A stretch of 64,000 nucleotides of DNA from Sipunculus nudus (Eukaryota > Annelida > Sipuncula > Golfingiida > Sipunculidae): contig CM049306.1 in NCBI GenBank assembly GCA_026874595.1, positions 45,196,019-45,260,018 of the forward strand, read 5' to 3'. The position numbers and the translations under genes were made by a program. This document shows positions 1 through 11,599 of the stretch, piece after piece. The notes under the pieces were generated by a model that had not been told where the DNA came from, did not search any database, and saw nothing but the letters and a program-made list of their open reading frames with translations. Position 1 is the stretch's first letter; every line of letters starts with the position of its first letter.

Positions 1-3000
1 GGCAGTAATATACAGCAGTCCCTGCTTTATGTGACCACCGTTTCTACCGCAGAAATGGGTCAGTAATTGCAGGTGGTTGTTTGATACAGAGACGTGAAAA
101 CTGATTACCATTTACATCATATTATTATGACCAAGTACAGCTGTATCTCAGTAATAATCTATCAAGTTACCAAGTATATCATTTTTTCATATTTCTTTTA
201 TACTGCAAAAAACATTGTTTAATTTAAATATGATCTCTTGATCAGTATTTTTCATATGAAGAGTAATGTGACTGTCCATGTCATTTCATCTGGCAGTTTA
301 GCATCATTGTTATTTGCAAATCAGCCAAAATAGAAAATGCATGGTGGGAGCATGAACAGAGCCAACAACTGCTGATTGCAATCAGCAACAATCCAAACAA
401 TTGCTGTTATGCCTTAGAACTACTTGCTTGCGCAAGTGAAGAGGTCAGTTAGTTTTGAAAATGGTCTTACAAAGCAGGTGAAATTGTGAATATGACCAAT
501 ATTTTGCTGACACATAAGGCAGGTAGTTGCTTGATCAAGGTACATTTTAACTGTAAGACTTTCCATGGGAAAACTGTTGTTCACAACTGGTGTTTGTTTG
601 GCTGGGGCCTTTCAAACAAGGAAGATGGGGTATCCCCAATTCATTAAGCCCTAAAAACTTAAGGGTGATATCAAAGTTGCAAAAACATGGAAATCTTGAT
701 AAGTTGTGCTGTGAAAAATTGAGTTTTATTAATTACATCAAAAACTAAGAGAAACAAGCAAATTCAAGGAATTTATGTCCTCAACTTCCGCCTTCAGGAT
801 ATTTTTAAAGTTTGTGGTGACTAAGTGCAAATAGTTTTAACCATGCTCAAAAGATGGCAGCACCTGGCAGTTACTGCAAAATAATTCAAGTGTGTATGTC
901 CACTGCTAGTGAAACCTGTTGGTGGTTAGTGGAACTAAATGTGCTGATTCATAACATAAACAAGGCCTACAGGCCTAATGCAAACCTGTGCAATGGTTTA
1001 AATACCAGGTATAATGCTTCAATGCTGGGCTATTACTTTTCAAGTAGGCTTACATGTATTGTATACGACGAAGGTATCTGAGATGTATACATATGCCCAA
1101 TTTCAGGCTGATATCCCCTCATGAGAAATAAGCAGGGACATACACTGAGCAAAAATTATTGTCGGTTGTGCCACCAGTCTTGTTTACGACAAAGCTTTAC
1201 AATTTGTATTAATTTGCCCAATATCAGGCTGATATATCAAATTCCTCTGGAGAAATAAGCAGGCACATACACTGTGCAAAAGTCATAGAAGGTGGCAACA
1301 CCTGTCTTATGAACAAGAAAGCTATCAAAGATGCATAGACAAAATATCAGGCCAATACATCAAACTTTCGAATATGATGCACTGGGCTGACCAGGCTTAG
1401 GTGAGAAAGGCAGTTGCCCTGAGTGCTCCTTGACAAATTGCTGGCTGAAGCTACTGCCTAATCTGATGTTGCCAGTCTGCCAAAGCAATAAATAGATCAA
1501 GGCTGACCTTTGGCCTGTTGCAAAATCTGAAATAGTTGGCAGTTTGTCAAGCTATTTAACCTGAATTCTAGTGGCATGTTGTTATAGATGCTGATAAACT
1601 GGTGCCCGGCTAGATGTAACTGCTCAACACAGCTAACATATATGGTAAAATGACTCAAATTGATCTCCATAATTCAGCCAAAAATCGTTCATGTGGAACC
1701 ATTAAAAACAATTATTAAAGGAATTACTGTGGGGATTATTCTTGTTAAATATTAAACAAATTGGCTTCAGTGGCGTCAGCCGAAAAATGTTTGGCAGGTT
1801 TATCACTCATATACGAAGATACATCAAACTAGCCAAGTTCAGCTTCATGTAACTTAACCAAAAAGCACTGAACCAAAACCAATTGAACAAACTAGAATTA
1901 TAAACATCTGAAGATAATTAATGTGTGAGATTTAGGAATTTGGCCCAGTGGTTTTTGAGAAAAAGATCTTTGTAGCCACTGAGCTTAAATGGGCTGTTAT
2001 GGCATATCACTAAATTCAACTAGTCATAACTTAGCCAAAAGTCACTAAACAGAGTCCATTTGAACAAACTTCAGAAAGCACTACCCTAGGATCATTTCTG
2101 TATGATATTAAACAATTTGGCCATATGGTTTCAGAGAAGAAGTTCTTTGTAGCCCTCAGTATGATACAGGCACTGATGACCCCTGTACAAAAACGGCCGA
2201 TGCAGGTGGCGCCACCAATACCTCAATTTCAGATATGACTCATTTAATTGGCATAAATTTAGGTGATGATAGCTCCAGCCGTTTCTGAGATTGAAATTTT
2301 AGTATGCTTTTTTTTGACAGATGACTAAGTTCAACTTCCTGTAACTCAGCAAAAAATCATCAAACTGGAACCATTGGAACAAACTTGAGAGAGATGGTAT
2401 AAGAGATTATATTATGGCTGGACTGTTTTGGAGGAGAACATTTTAAAAGTTTTTTTAGTTATCTATAAAATCTAAGAAAATGCAGTTAGCCAAAAACAAA
2501 ACAAAATCCTATATAGTTTTTCATATGGCTAATTTTTTGCATAAAATTTCATGAAGCTAACACCTGTCATTTTCGAGATAATATGGGTTAACGTACAGAC
2601 GACGGATGACAGACGACGCCACACCATTGCATTAGCTCACAGGTTCGCTAAAAATGAAATATCATATTGTATTATTATCTTGTGAGACAGACCCTCAAAA
2701 ACCTATCCCAACCAAGGTAAGCATGAGAGCAATTATTGACTCAAATTTGAATGAAATCAGAAAAAATTTAGGAAAGTTATCCCATGGAAACGAAAACCTG
2801 ACTGACTGAAAGACAAACCCAAATCAATGTCCATCGTTCCTTTCAAGGAAGCCAGGGACAATAGTATATAGGACCATGTTATCATTATCACTGTATGTCT
2901 GTTTTTGTAATGAAATAAAAGCTGAAAAAGATCTCTCATCTCTCAAGTTATCTTCAAACTTACAGCTACCCCACATCCAAAAATCAGGATACTGAGGTTG

Positions 3001-3092
3001 TCATCAGCTGTGATGGACTAACTAAATGATTAGCATTTCTTATCTGTGATGAACATGGTTTGACAGATCATGTCAATCTGCGGTACACTAAC
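1..3092. repeat. PHYH downstream intron with degenerate tandem/dispersed repeat
   Basis: No coding exon was recognised. Between about 1090 and 2655 there are degenerate repeated blocks. One type carries 'ggtggcgccacc'-like cores (about 1160, 1290, 2205). Another carries 'agccaaaa.tca..aa..' followed by 'ccattggaacaaactt' (about 1673, 1850, 2027, 2341, so periods near 177 and 314 bp). The block ends near 2655 with 'cagacgacgg...gctaaaaa', the tail of a dispersed family. Positions 2736-2830 match 48400-48510 ('caaatttgaatgaaatc', 'tttaggaaagttatc'). Confidence 0.6.
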
Positions 3093-3174
3093 CCGGATCT
3101 GGAGGCTTGTTGATCAGCATGGTGTGCATGGCCATGATGTTAGGACCAGTGAAGGCTTCAACATATCTGGTCAC
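3093..3174 (-). CDS. PHYH: PHYH coding exon 4 (last one in window)
   Basis: Acceptor CTGCAG|GTG and donor CCG G|GTTAGT. It encodes [20 protein letters not shown] then INKPPDP plus the first base of Gly, nearly identical to the vertebrate [20 protein letters not shown] block. It ends just before the exon expected to hold the first two iron ligands. Confidence 0.93.
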
Positions 3175-6100
3175 CTGCAGATAAGATACAATGGCATTTA
3201 AAACCTTCAGTGTTAAAGCAAAGATATTGACAAGTAATACGTCAATGTGATGTGTGTTTGCTCTTTTAGATGAAAAACACATTAGCAAGCCACTAAAGCT
3301 CTACAGAGATAAAAACAAATAGTTTAATGTACAAATTTAAATCAGTTAAATAGAAAGAAAAGGGCCAGTGATAATCTATACAGCTATCACATTAAGTTAA
3401 AGTTAAAATATATATTACAGTGCAAGGTGTAAGCTAAATAGTTATCATGAGCTGTGTTACCATTTTCCCACATTTTATTTATTGTACTCTATAATAACTG
3501 ATGATTGAACCTCTGGCACAAAACTTACATCATATATGACATGAAATAAAGATAATTCAAAGAGGTCAAAGAAAATAGGGGTCCCCTTTTACCAATACTA
3601 TAATACATGTGCAGGAAACTGGATATCAATGTTATAGTAAACTTAAGTTACAACAATTTCTGTGCCAAAGGTTTGGAAGTCACAAGTTACATTTCGCCTT
3701 TAGCAACACCTCCCTTTTTTAGGTTCAGTTAAAATGCCTGCAGATTTTAATATAGGTTGACATTTATGGTACCAGAGGATGCATCCCACCATCTCATTGT
3801 GCATTACAGAGCTCGCTTTAAGTGCGTTATATGAGGAGACCAGTGACTTTTATTGGGCAATTAAAATTCAAATTTCTATTGTTTTAATCACCTCAGGTAA
3901 ACTGCAGTACTGAAACAAGACCTCATCATTAATGAAGTCTTGTATCTTGGTGACTGCTTTCTCTCCAGGCTTGAACTCTGACTTGACGATGGCGATGTCT
4001 CTCATTACTATCATACCAGGAACGACCACCTCACGATTACAGATGGCCATAAAACGGTCTCTGTATGAAGAATAAAGCAGCAAATAAAGCAGTGGTTGGC
4101 TTTTTGTTCAGGACGGTTTCAAATTCAGTTTTTTCACAAAAGTGAAAATATTTAAACCTTAACAAATAATATGTCCCATCAACACAGGTGAACAGAGCTT
4201 TATACTAAAGCTTAACTTACATCTAATTTAAGTTGTTCATAAAAGTTGAAAGATTGATATGATGAATAATAACATAATTTCATATTATTCATAAACAAAA
4301 TCTGATATCATAAATGACATAAGATCTTTTGTATTATATGCCAATAATGAACAAGAAATTCCATTCCTCTAGTTTTACATATTCTCTCTGAATTTAGTTA
4401 ATAATAAGATTTTGGGAGCAAATTAATTTATTAATTAATATAAAAATAAGTTTTCTGAAGATAAATGAATTTTAAGGCGGTGTAATGGAACCCTTGCGAA
4501 AGAATGAAAAAGTTAATTGAACCCTGCGAATCTAAAGGCAACAACCATATGTCATGTGTATAGTATTGATATCAAACACTGTAATGGGGGATCAAAGTAG
4601 AAATAAATTAAGTGACACCTCATACACAAAAAACTTTTACCCTTAATGAAAGTTATACTTTTATTCAAAATGACTGAAAAAAAAAAAAACAGAAATTCTC
4701 TTCCAAAACCTAAAAACAAGTTTCATTTGATATTATATTTACTCTTTCTGCATGTATTAGATGAGGTACTGTATTTATTCCAGTTTGGCGATCCCTCTTA
4801 TTTCTCGACCCAAAAAAATATTTTGAAAGCATAATTTCTAAAATGACTCTTATTTCTCGACTGCCGACGATGTTTTCTGTCGACGATGTTAAGGTGAAAT
4901 GCCTCCGTCTCTCACGGGCACCACAGTTTGTATCTGACTAGATTCTTATTACATTGAGCATCCACATCAAACTTGTTTCCAATAAAATTTATGAAGATAC
5001 AAAGATGCGTTTTTCATAATATATAAACATGATAAAGCATTCAAGAACTAAATGGGTGTCCGTGACGAAGCAAACTTGTGTACCATTCCTGGTACGCACG
5101 TGCCTCGTGTGCAATTTACGTGGGACCTTCAGCAATAATATTTACAAAATACTGCAAAGCACGTGTGAACGAACAACTGTGATACAGGTGGAACTGTCAT
5201 CTTAGTTAAGTTTAAACGACCCCGGTTAGTTTTTGGATGGGTGACCGCGCGTACCAAACGGGGCCCGATCGAGGGCACGCGAGCTAGGACCATTTCCGGT
5301 CGTATATATTTCAACGCGCCTTTACTTTCCTATATTTATTACGTATTATGCAAATAAAAATGATCTGATAATAGGCATTTATTTTTTATAAAGTCTTCTT
5401 CCAACTTGATGCAGCTGCTTGTCCCTTTTCGGCCCGCCGATATCGCCGCCTGGCGGGTTAACTTGAAACAACTGGTGGTTACACGAGTTGCCGTCGATGT
5501 CAAGTGATCGTACCTATACGCGAAGTAGTGATCATTTTGTAAAGTGATTGAGCTCAGTTTGATTAATCATTTGCGGACTGCGTATAATTCATGTAACGGT
5601 TGGAAGCCCGTTTGTAGAAAATACTGTTAAGCTAACAAAACAAACTTATATACGACCAAATTATCACTCAATTCATATGACAGCTTGAGTGTCAGAGCGG
5701 CTCTGCGTCTCTACGGAAGGTTATCAAACCGTATGCCTCTAATATCTCCACCACCACAAATTCTGCATGAAGATAATTTTCAAATATCCTCCATTATCTC
5801 GACCTCTGAGAAAATTAATTATTTTTAAGTGGTGGCCAAATTAGAATAAATATGGTACTTGTGATATCACAGAGGCTGAAGTAATAAATTAGCACTCACT
5901 TCTCAAAATGAAAGGGTATCAGATGATTCAACACATGGTTTCCTTCGTTTATTCATGAGTATATTCATAATATTTGTAAAAAGCATCAGAAAAAAAACTG
6001 AAGCAGTGGGTCATTAAAACACAAAAAGTCATATAAAAAAAATTACCTGTCACAGATGGTGGAATGGAGTATACACATTAACCTGTATTTATGTAACCTG

Positions 6101-8460
6101 TCACAGGTGGTGAAATGGAGTATACACATTAACCTGTACATATGTAACCTGTCACAGATTGTGGAATTGAGTATACACATTAACCTGTATATATGTAACC
6201 TGTCAAAGGTGGTGGAATGGAGTATACACATTAACCTGTACACATGTAACCTGTCACAGGTGATGGAATGCAGTAAACACATTTACCTGTACACATGAAA
6301 CCTACCACAGGTACTGGAACAGAGTATACACAATACACATTTATATATTTATATACACCTTTACCCAAAACTTGTAGAGCATATATGTTTACCTGTATAC
6401 TTCTAGACTGTCCTTGGGTACTAAATTCCTGATGACCAAGTACCCATTTTCTTCATAGAACTGCCGCTGTCTTTCCGTCAATACAAAGTTATCCTGCGTG
6501 AACCTGTAGTGGCCAGGTGTGATAGAGGTTGCCAAGGACGTACTCTGTGTCTCCTGGGTATGGGTCAAGGCTAATGGTTAATATATAAATATTACTTTAC
6601 ATATATATTATATTAGATATTAAATTTTACATGTGAAACTCAGTTTGATACACAGGGGTACAATTTTGTGATATTTTTCAAGAATCCCTCAAGATGGGTT
6701 TACAAGAATCACAAGAATCCATTTGCTGGTGACAAATTTTTCAACCTGACTACTTTGGCTACTTGCTACAGTTCAGGTGTAATATCCCAATCAAAGTAAT
6801 ATTTGATAAGCCTGTGTTTTGCTAAGGGGTCTTCGATTCAATTCAATGATTGCCTTTCAATTTGATTCTCGATTCGATTATTGTATACAGTCAAAATATT
6901 CTTTCAGAGACATATATCTACTAGAAGTTTTCATCCCATAATGATATGATGTTATAAGATTCAGTTTATTTAATACTTGTGAATTTATGCAGAATAAGTA
7001 ATATTTTAATCTTCTTATCAATTATTGTGCAAAAACATCAAATGAAGGATATAAGGTGGATTTCTTTACTGAATAACAGTGCTACTTCACCATGTATGCA
7101 GTTTATCTGTTCCTGAGTAAGAGCTAGAGACCGAAAAGGTATGAAAATGAATGAAAATGCAATACTTGAAATTAATCAATTATTTCATGCCCAATTTGAT
7201 TATCAATAAATGACTGGCTTCGATTCAATGCAAGGATCATTTGATGTCAATATTAGACCCATCACACACAATTACATGTTTAATCACGCAAGGCAAGTCA
7301 GAACTGATGGCAAATATTTAGAGGTTACAAATAAGGAGAATACCATGCTGCCACATTTGTTTGGTACTCATGTCTGTTCCACTACCCCTGTCCACCTGAT
7401 TTTTCACGATTATCTCCACGTAAAACAAACTTACCAAACAAAATTTGCACCAAATCCAAAAGGAGGAAAATGTGTAATTTCCAGGACCCTACCTGCTTAT
7501 GATTTAAATATTATTCACTTTACGGCTTAGCTGGCATGTATTTGTGGTTCATGCGTCCCTACAAGTGACCATTGATTATCCTCCTTGGATATGGATATGA
7601 AGTGAAGTGATGTAACAGTGAAGTGCATGCACAAGGAGAATACAAGTCTCACTGTAAACAGGGGTCGGCAGCTATTTGATTATTGGTCCTGTGAATATGG
7701 ATGCACCTATTATGAAGTCTATCACTGTTCTCTTCTATGTACATTTCTAAGTATGGTGGCAAAATGTCACTAAAGAATAGACTAGTTTCTCGTAAAATGG
7801 CTTTAAACTGTTTATAGGAAAATAACCTCTCATAAAATGGCTTTAAACTGTTTATAGGAAAATAACATGAGGTAGGCTAGTATTTCCAAAATAGTAAATT
7901 ATGCATTTTCCTCTTTCTGCCAGAGGGACAAAAAATTTTGGCCGTGTTTGACCCGCAAATAAACCACCACAAAAAAAACAGGTGGACAGGTGTGATGGAA
8001 CAGACTATAAACACACTTGATTAGTGCTTCATTTGAATACACATGAAATTAATGGCTTCACAGGTTTCACTAGAACTTCTACAGCTGGTGTGCGTTAAAA
8101 CAGATATTAAAAAGGATCCAGCCTTGTGTGGCTTTCTGTTTGTCTGTATCTGTATGTCTATATCTTTATGTCTGTCTGCATGTCTCTGGTTGAGTGTTCT
8201 CCTCTGTCAGTGTGTGTGTACAAGTGTATTGCCTAAATATAAACAGCTTGCTTGATTGTCTGTGTGTCTCTTTTTGCATCTTCATACTTCTGCTTGTGTG
8301 TATGTTTGTATGTCAGTTTTAGTGGCTGTGTTTGTCTGTTAAATCTTTTGTGTGTGTGTGTATGTGTTACCCAGATGGACACTGTTTTCAAGGATACAGC
8401 CTGTGTATTTACATCTGGAGCCTTGAGGTGCTGGAGCACCCGTTCGACACGCTCTGCCAT
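3093..8460 (-). CDS. PHYH: Phytanoyl-CoA 2-hydroxylase, 5' four coding exons (gene continues off left edge)
   Basis: Peroxisomal Fe(II)/2-oxoglutarate dioxygenase that 2-hydroxylates phytanoyl-CoA in alpha-oxidation of branched fatty acids (known for the family). Join on the minus strand: 8460-8371, 6553-6393, 4060-3892, 3174-3093. The phases agree and give 167 residues plus one base. Residues 4-12 read RVERVLQHL, a full PTS2 match at the same place as human PHYH. Later blocks match the family closely: [33 protein letters not shown] and [19 protein letters not shown]. The exon carrying the HxD iron ligands (HPLHQDLHYF in vertebrates) should follow. I do not see it within positions 1-3092, so it presumably lies beyond the window edge behind an intron longer than 3 kb. 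The end of exon 1 is the weakest point: a donor at 8412 (GAT|GTAAAT) is also in phase and would remove 14 residues. The gene assignment is firm. Confidence 0.93.
3892..4060 (-). CDS. PHYH: PHYH coding exon 3
   Basis: Acceptor ATACAG|AGACCG completes the split Arg codon. It encodes [20 protein letters not shown] followed by [20 protein letters not shown] and [16 protein letters not shown], with the donor at GAG|GTGATT (phase 0). It aligns without gaps to the MRDVTISKSEY...YCTLPE part of vertebrate PHYH. Confidence 0.92.
4766..5858. mobile_element. Candidate non-autonomous DNA transposon (1.09 kb, imperfect terminal inverted repeats)
   Basis: The left end begins gtactgtatttattcc and continues agtttggc. 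The right end is the inverse complement, with about 20 of 24 bases matching (right arm 5835-5858). 'Tctcgacc' follows the left repeat at about 4802, and a similar tctcgacc stretch lies near the right end at about 5796. I see no transposase and no clear target duplication. It sits in PHYH intron 2 and encloses the 5S-like block. Confidence 0.5.
5195..5268 (+). repeat. 5S rRNA-derived sequence
   Basis: 'cggttagtttttggatggg' followed by 'tgaccgc' matches the 3' internal-control region (box C) of metazoan 5S rRNA, apart from the ACT after TTAGT. The preceding 'atcttagttaag' and 'cgacc' resemble the AAGTTAAG/GTCGG part of 5S. The 5' half is not recognisable, so this is a 5S pseudogene or a 5S-headed SINE fragment rather than a working gene. 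Confidence 0.6.
6045..6344. repeat. 51-bp minisatellite, about six copies
   Basis: Copies start at 6045, 6096, 6147, 6198, 6249 and 6300, each opening 'acctgtcacag' and containing 'tggaatggagtatacacatt'. The 51-bp unit is a multiple of three, so it yields open frames on both strands. Those are repeat artefacts. It lies in PHYH intron 2, just downstream of exon 2. Confidence 0.92.
6393..6553 (-). CDS. PHYH: PHYH coding exon 2
   Basis: Acceptor ACCCAG|GAG and donor AG|GTAAAC, entering in phase 0 and leaving after two bases. It encodes about 54 residues including [20 protein letters not shown] and [12 protein letters not shown], which align with vertebrate PHYH around QYTLDNNVLT...FYEENGFLVIKNLVP. 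Confidence 0.9.
6620..8340. other. PHYH intron 1 and adjoining low-complexity sequence
   Basis: No coding signal was recognised. A 42-bp direct duplication ('cgtaaaatggctttaaactg...') occurs around 7790-7870. A T/G-rich tract with TCTGT and TGTGTG runs (about 8120-8370) abuts the exon 1 donor and creates spurious open frames. Confidence 0.5.
8371..8460 (-). CDS. PHYH: PHYH coding exon 1 (start codon, PTS2 signal)
   Basis: The ATG at 8460-8458 opens [12 protein letters not shown]. The nonapeptide R-V-x-x-V-L-x-H-L fits the PTS2 consensus at every position, so import through the PEX7 pathway is expected. The exon as drawn ends TGG|GTAACA, phase 0. The alternative donor GAT|GTAAAT at 8412 is also phase 0 and gives a 16-codon exon. 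The sequence just past the donor is a CA-rich simple repeat, so a transcript is needed to choose. The start is supported by the PTS2 lying at residues 4-12. Confidence 0.78.
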
Positions 8461-8556
8461 GTTGTAGTCTCACCTGATGTCAAACGTTACCCTCACCTCA
8501 GACACAGCACACTGGAACATAACATATAAACATAAGTCCACTGATCTCAGCGACCG

Positions 8557-8574
8557 TGACCTGGCCTGAGGTCA
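8557..8574. promoter_or_regulatory. Everted nuclear-receptor half-sites (ER6-like) upstream of PHYH
   Basis: TGACCTGGCCTGAGGTCA reads TGACCT-N6-AGGTCA: two perfect AGGTCA half-sites everted with a 6-bp spacer, and the outer flanking bases also pair. It lies 97 bp upstream of the PHYH ATG. AGGTCA repeats bind RXR-type nuclear-receptor dimers (established). Control of PHYH through this site is inference. Confidence 0.5.
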
Positions 8575-9076
8575 CAGTCCAGTCTTGTATATTTGCGAGC
8601 TGATAACTCAGACGGACAGACATAGCCTTCACCCTGCTATCAGATATTTAAGCCATGTAAATCTGTAATGGACCCCATAAGTCATCTACTGCATGGTTCA
8701 TACACGTCTGGAACTGGAAGATCTGTAATTTGGCATTGTCGGTTTAAAACTTGATCAGACCCAGATAATACCCAGCTGTCATTGCACAGTTGAAACATTC
8801 TAGTTTCTCTACACCTTCCTGGATGGAATTTCCTGCCAATGAAAGCAGTGGTTTAATGAAATGAGTTACAGAACAAATATAAAGTGACCACTGTTCACTG
8901 CATGCATTATTAGTGTAAAATACAGAGGGAGTATGCTCATGGTGCTGGTAGTAGTAAGCATTCACTTTCCAAAGTTGTATTTGTACTGTTTGTATGAGCA
9001 AAATATGACCCAAGCTTCAATAAAGAAGGCCTGTTTAACTAGCTGTGACTAGCGAGGTTTTTACGTCTTTTTTTTC

Positions 9077-9096
9077 GGGGGGGGGGGGGGGGGGGG
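9077..9096. repeat. Poly-G tract (20 G)
   Basis: An uninterrupted run of 20 G follows 'tttttttc'. Other G/C homopolymer tracts lie near 10005, 10098, 43350, 46363, 53211, 54944, 54988, 55760 and 60324. Confidence 0.9.
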
Positions 9097-9159
9097 AGTC
9101 TAGAGATGAAGTAAGGAATGTTGTGCATGTAAATTGTAATGAAAAGAGATTTCATATAC

Positions 9160-9255
9160 AGTGAAACCTCGTTGGGTTGAAGTTGAAGGGACCCTCAGAA
9201 AACTTCAACACATGCGAGGTTTGACACAAGCGGGTTTTATTTGGTAATAAACTAA
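9160..9255 (+). mobile_element. Possible pogo/Tigger-like terminal fragment
   Basis: After a TA dinucleotide the sequence reads cagtgaaacctcgttgggtt followed by further 'acttcaacacatgcgaggtt'. The CAGTg.aACCTCg start resembles pogo/Tigger-type termini. The opposite terminus was not found nearby, so this is a fragment call only. Confidence 0.35.
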
Positions 9256-9259
9256 TAAT

Positions 9260-11590
9260 TCAACCAGAGTTGTCCAGAATATTGAGTCTGTAATTTCGAC
9301 ATAATATCAGATCAAGAGGAATGCAGATGTCCAGATTTGGTTGATAGTAATGTATGAATTGCAATACTGAAAATATCTGGCTGTAATGGCATAAGCTGGA
9401 AAATAGATAGTGTAGATAGAGGGAAGGAAACCATCATTTGTGGGATTTTTGGGGGGGAAATATGTAAACATGTGGCCATTATTATAGGCATTCCGATCTT
9501 TGCCAAAACCAGTTGGGCCATTCCGGGGATAGCATGCACATAATTTAGGAACCACTCAAAAATCACTCCCAACGACGTTTTTATGAAAATATTTTATTTT
9601 CATATCTACAGGTAACTGTGGGAACCAGAGGCAGATCCAGATGTCCTCTGCTATATAGAGAATATTTTAAATATGTAAAGAAATGAGGGCATTTGAAGCA
9701 CCTTTCACACAAAATATGCGGAAATTCTTTTCTCTTAAATTTCTTTGCATAATGTTGTCAAACTTTATGTGTGGCGGGCTAAATATATTTATATTTCTCC
9801 AAAATTTGGATATTAACTTGAAAGTCCAAACTTTGAATAGTTTATTCATGTTGATATCTCTATGGTGAAAACACCCTCCTAGGTTTATAACGTGCAAAAT
9901 ATCATACTTTAAATGCAAACCTCTTGGTAGTATAATTGATATGTTCAAGTTTCATGTTGAAGCTGCGTGCAATTCACTGGCTTCTGTGGTCTAAGCAGCA
10001 GCCCCCCCCCCCCCCGACTCAACAGAGCAGAGATGCGGAGGAGCCATGAAATTACAGCCCTAACTGGGAAGGCCTGATCTCATTCACAGGTGAAATGGGG
10101 GGGGGGGGGGGTGTGTTGACGGTGTCATGATCGAACATAGTGTAATAACTATTGCTTTGGAACAAAATAATATATAAAAATGAAAATTTACTAAAATTAC
10201 TGTAAAAATGGATAAAAATTAGAGATGTTAGAGCTCATATTGTAGGGGCCCCCCTCTAGATCAGTAGGTCCATTAAAAACGGTTGTGGGGCCTGAAAAGG
10301 AGGGCCCCCAGCCACCCAAACCCTGCCTGGGTCCACTTCTACCCTTCTTGTATGCAGACATGTTTAAGAAATGAGTGCCAAGCGATCGAGAAACACCAGT
10401 TGCTCACATTTATTGACCCTGCAAGTGGGTCAGTCACATTTGGGTTTATTTATGTGCACAATAGAATTTAATCCCGTGCTGCATGGTTGATTGATTGAAT
10501 TGTGATATTATGACCACAAGGCCGCATTACAGGCTTCGCAGAAGGCACTTGGCTGTTTTCAGTGGTAAACTCTCCACTTAGGTTGGACAACAAGCAAAAA
10601 TCACTAAAACCAATGTGTACATAAGAATTATTTATTCTCATTTCGACCATGTCACTGCAGAGACTATAAACTTTTAAATGAGGTATGGCACAGTGTCATT
10701 ATAAATATAATGCAACTCAGTTTCCGAGAACATTGAGGACAAGGGTGGAGCGAATTAAAGTATTACATTTGTAGAGATCCAAACACCTTCAGTTTAACAA
10801 CACTGATAGTGAACCTACCAAAAAATTATTATTAACAGTAATACCACTTGTGCCCGTCAGCGCCACCTTGTATTTATTGAGGGAAACAAGGGATCTCTGG
10901 GAGATTTCATTATGATCAAGTATAATTCCTTAATTATTTATTCCTAATAAAATTAAAATAAATGAATTACAGAAACAGCTATCATATATATACTTCAGTT
11001 TAGTTAATTTGGTTTAAACAAGAAACTTTTTTTTCTTAATCTAATAAATTCTTTCAAGATTGAATTTATAAGTAATGTCAGCTGGCGCTTGCTGGCAAAA
11101 ATGGTTTTACTTAAAATCCCAGTAAGATATCGGTTAAAGTAATTCTCATCTGTCCCAAAGAACAAGGTCACGTTCAAGTACTGCCTGCAAGTAACGTGAT
11201 ACAGTGAAAATGATAAATGAATAATGTGTTGATGATATTCTCAACTTCCCCATTTTTCATGATCTTACAAAGCAAAGGAACTTTCTTGAATCTTGGACTC
11301 ACCTCTGACTGACAACAAATAACAAGGTTGGTAATTTGTTGATAACGAAGTTCCTCGTGTTTGACATATGTGACAGACTTACCTTGAGTTCGAGATTTGA
11401 TAATAAACACCGATAACGCAGGACGTTATAAACTGTGTCAGAGTGAGCCTGGCCTGAAGCACACACAGGTCAGAAACTGATGACAGCGACCTTCACCTTC
11501 GATAGAGGAAACTCAAATAGTTGACGGTGGCGACCCCAGATGGGGCGTCAGTACGGAGGCACACTTCACGCTAGGCTGGTTCCCTCCCCT
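9260..11590. other. Intergenic, no gene recognised
   Basis: AT-rich spacer with C/G homopolymers at about 10005 and 10098. No open frame resembles a known protein and no RNA gene was seen. Confidence 0.5.
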
Positions 11591-11599
11591 TTTTTCTCT

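Noticed and set aside
5195-5268. Functional 5S rRNA gene
   Set aside because: The 5' half and the terminal stem are absent.
6043-6298. Overlapping open frames on both strands with periodic protein repeats
   Set aside because: Produced by the 51-bp minisatellite, whose length is a multiple of three. No other coding evidence.
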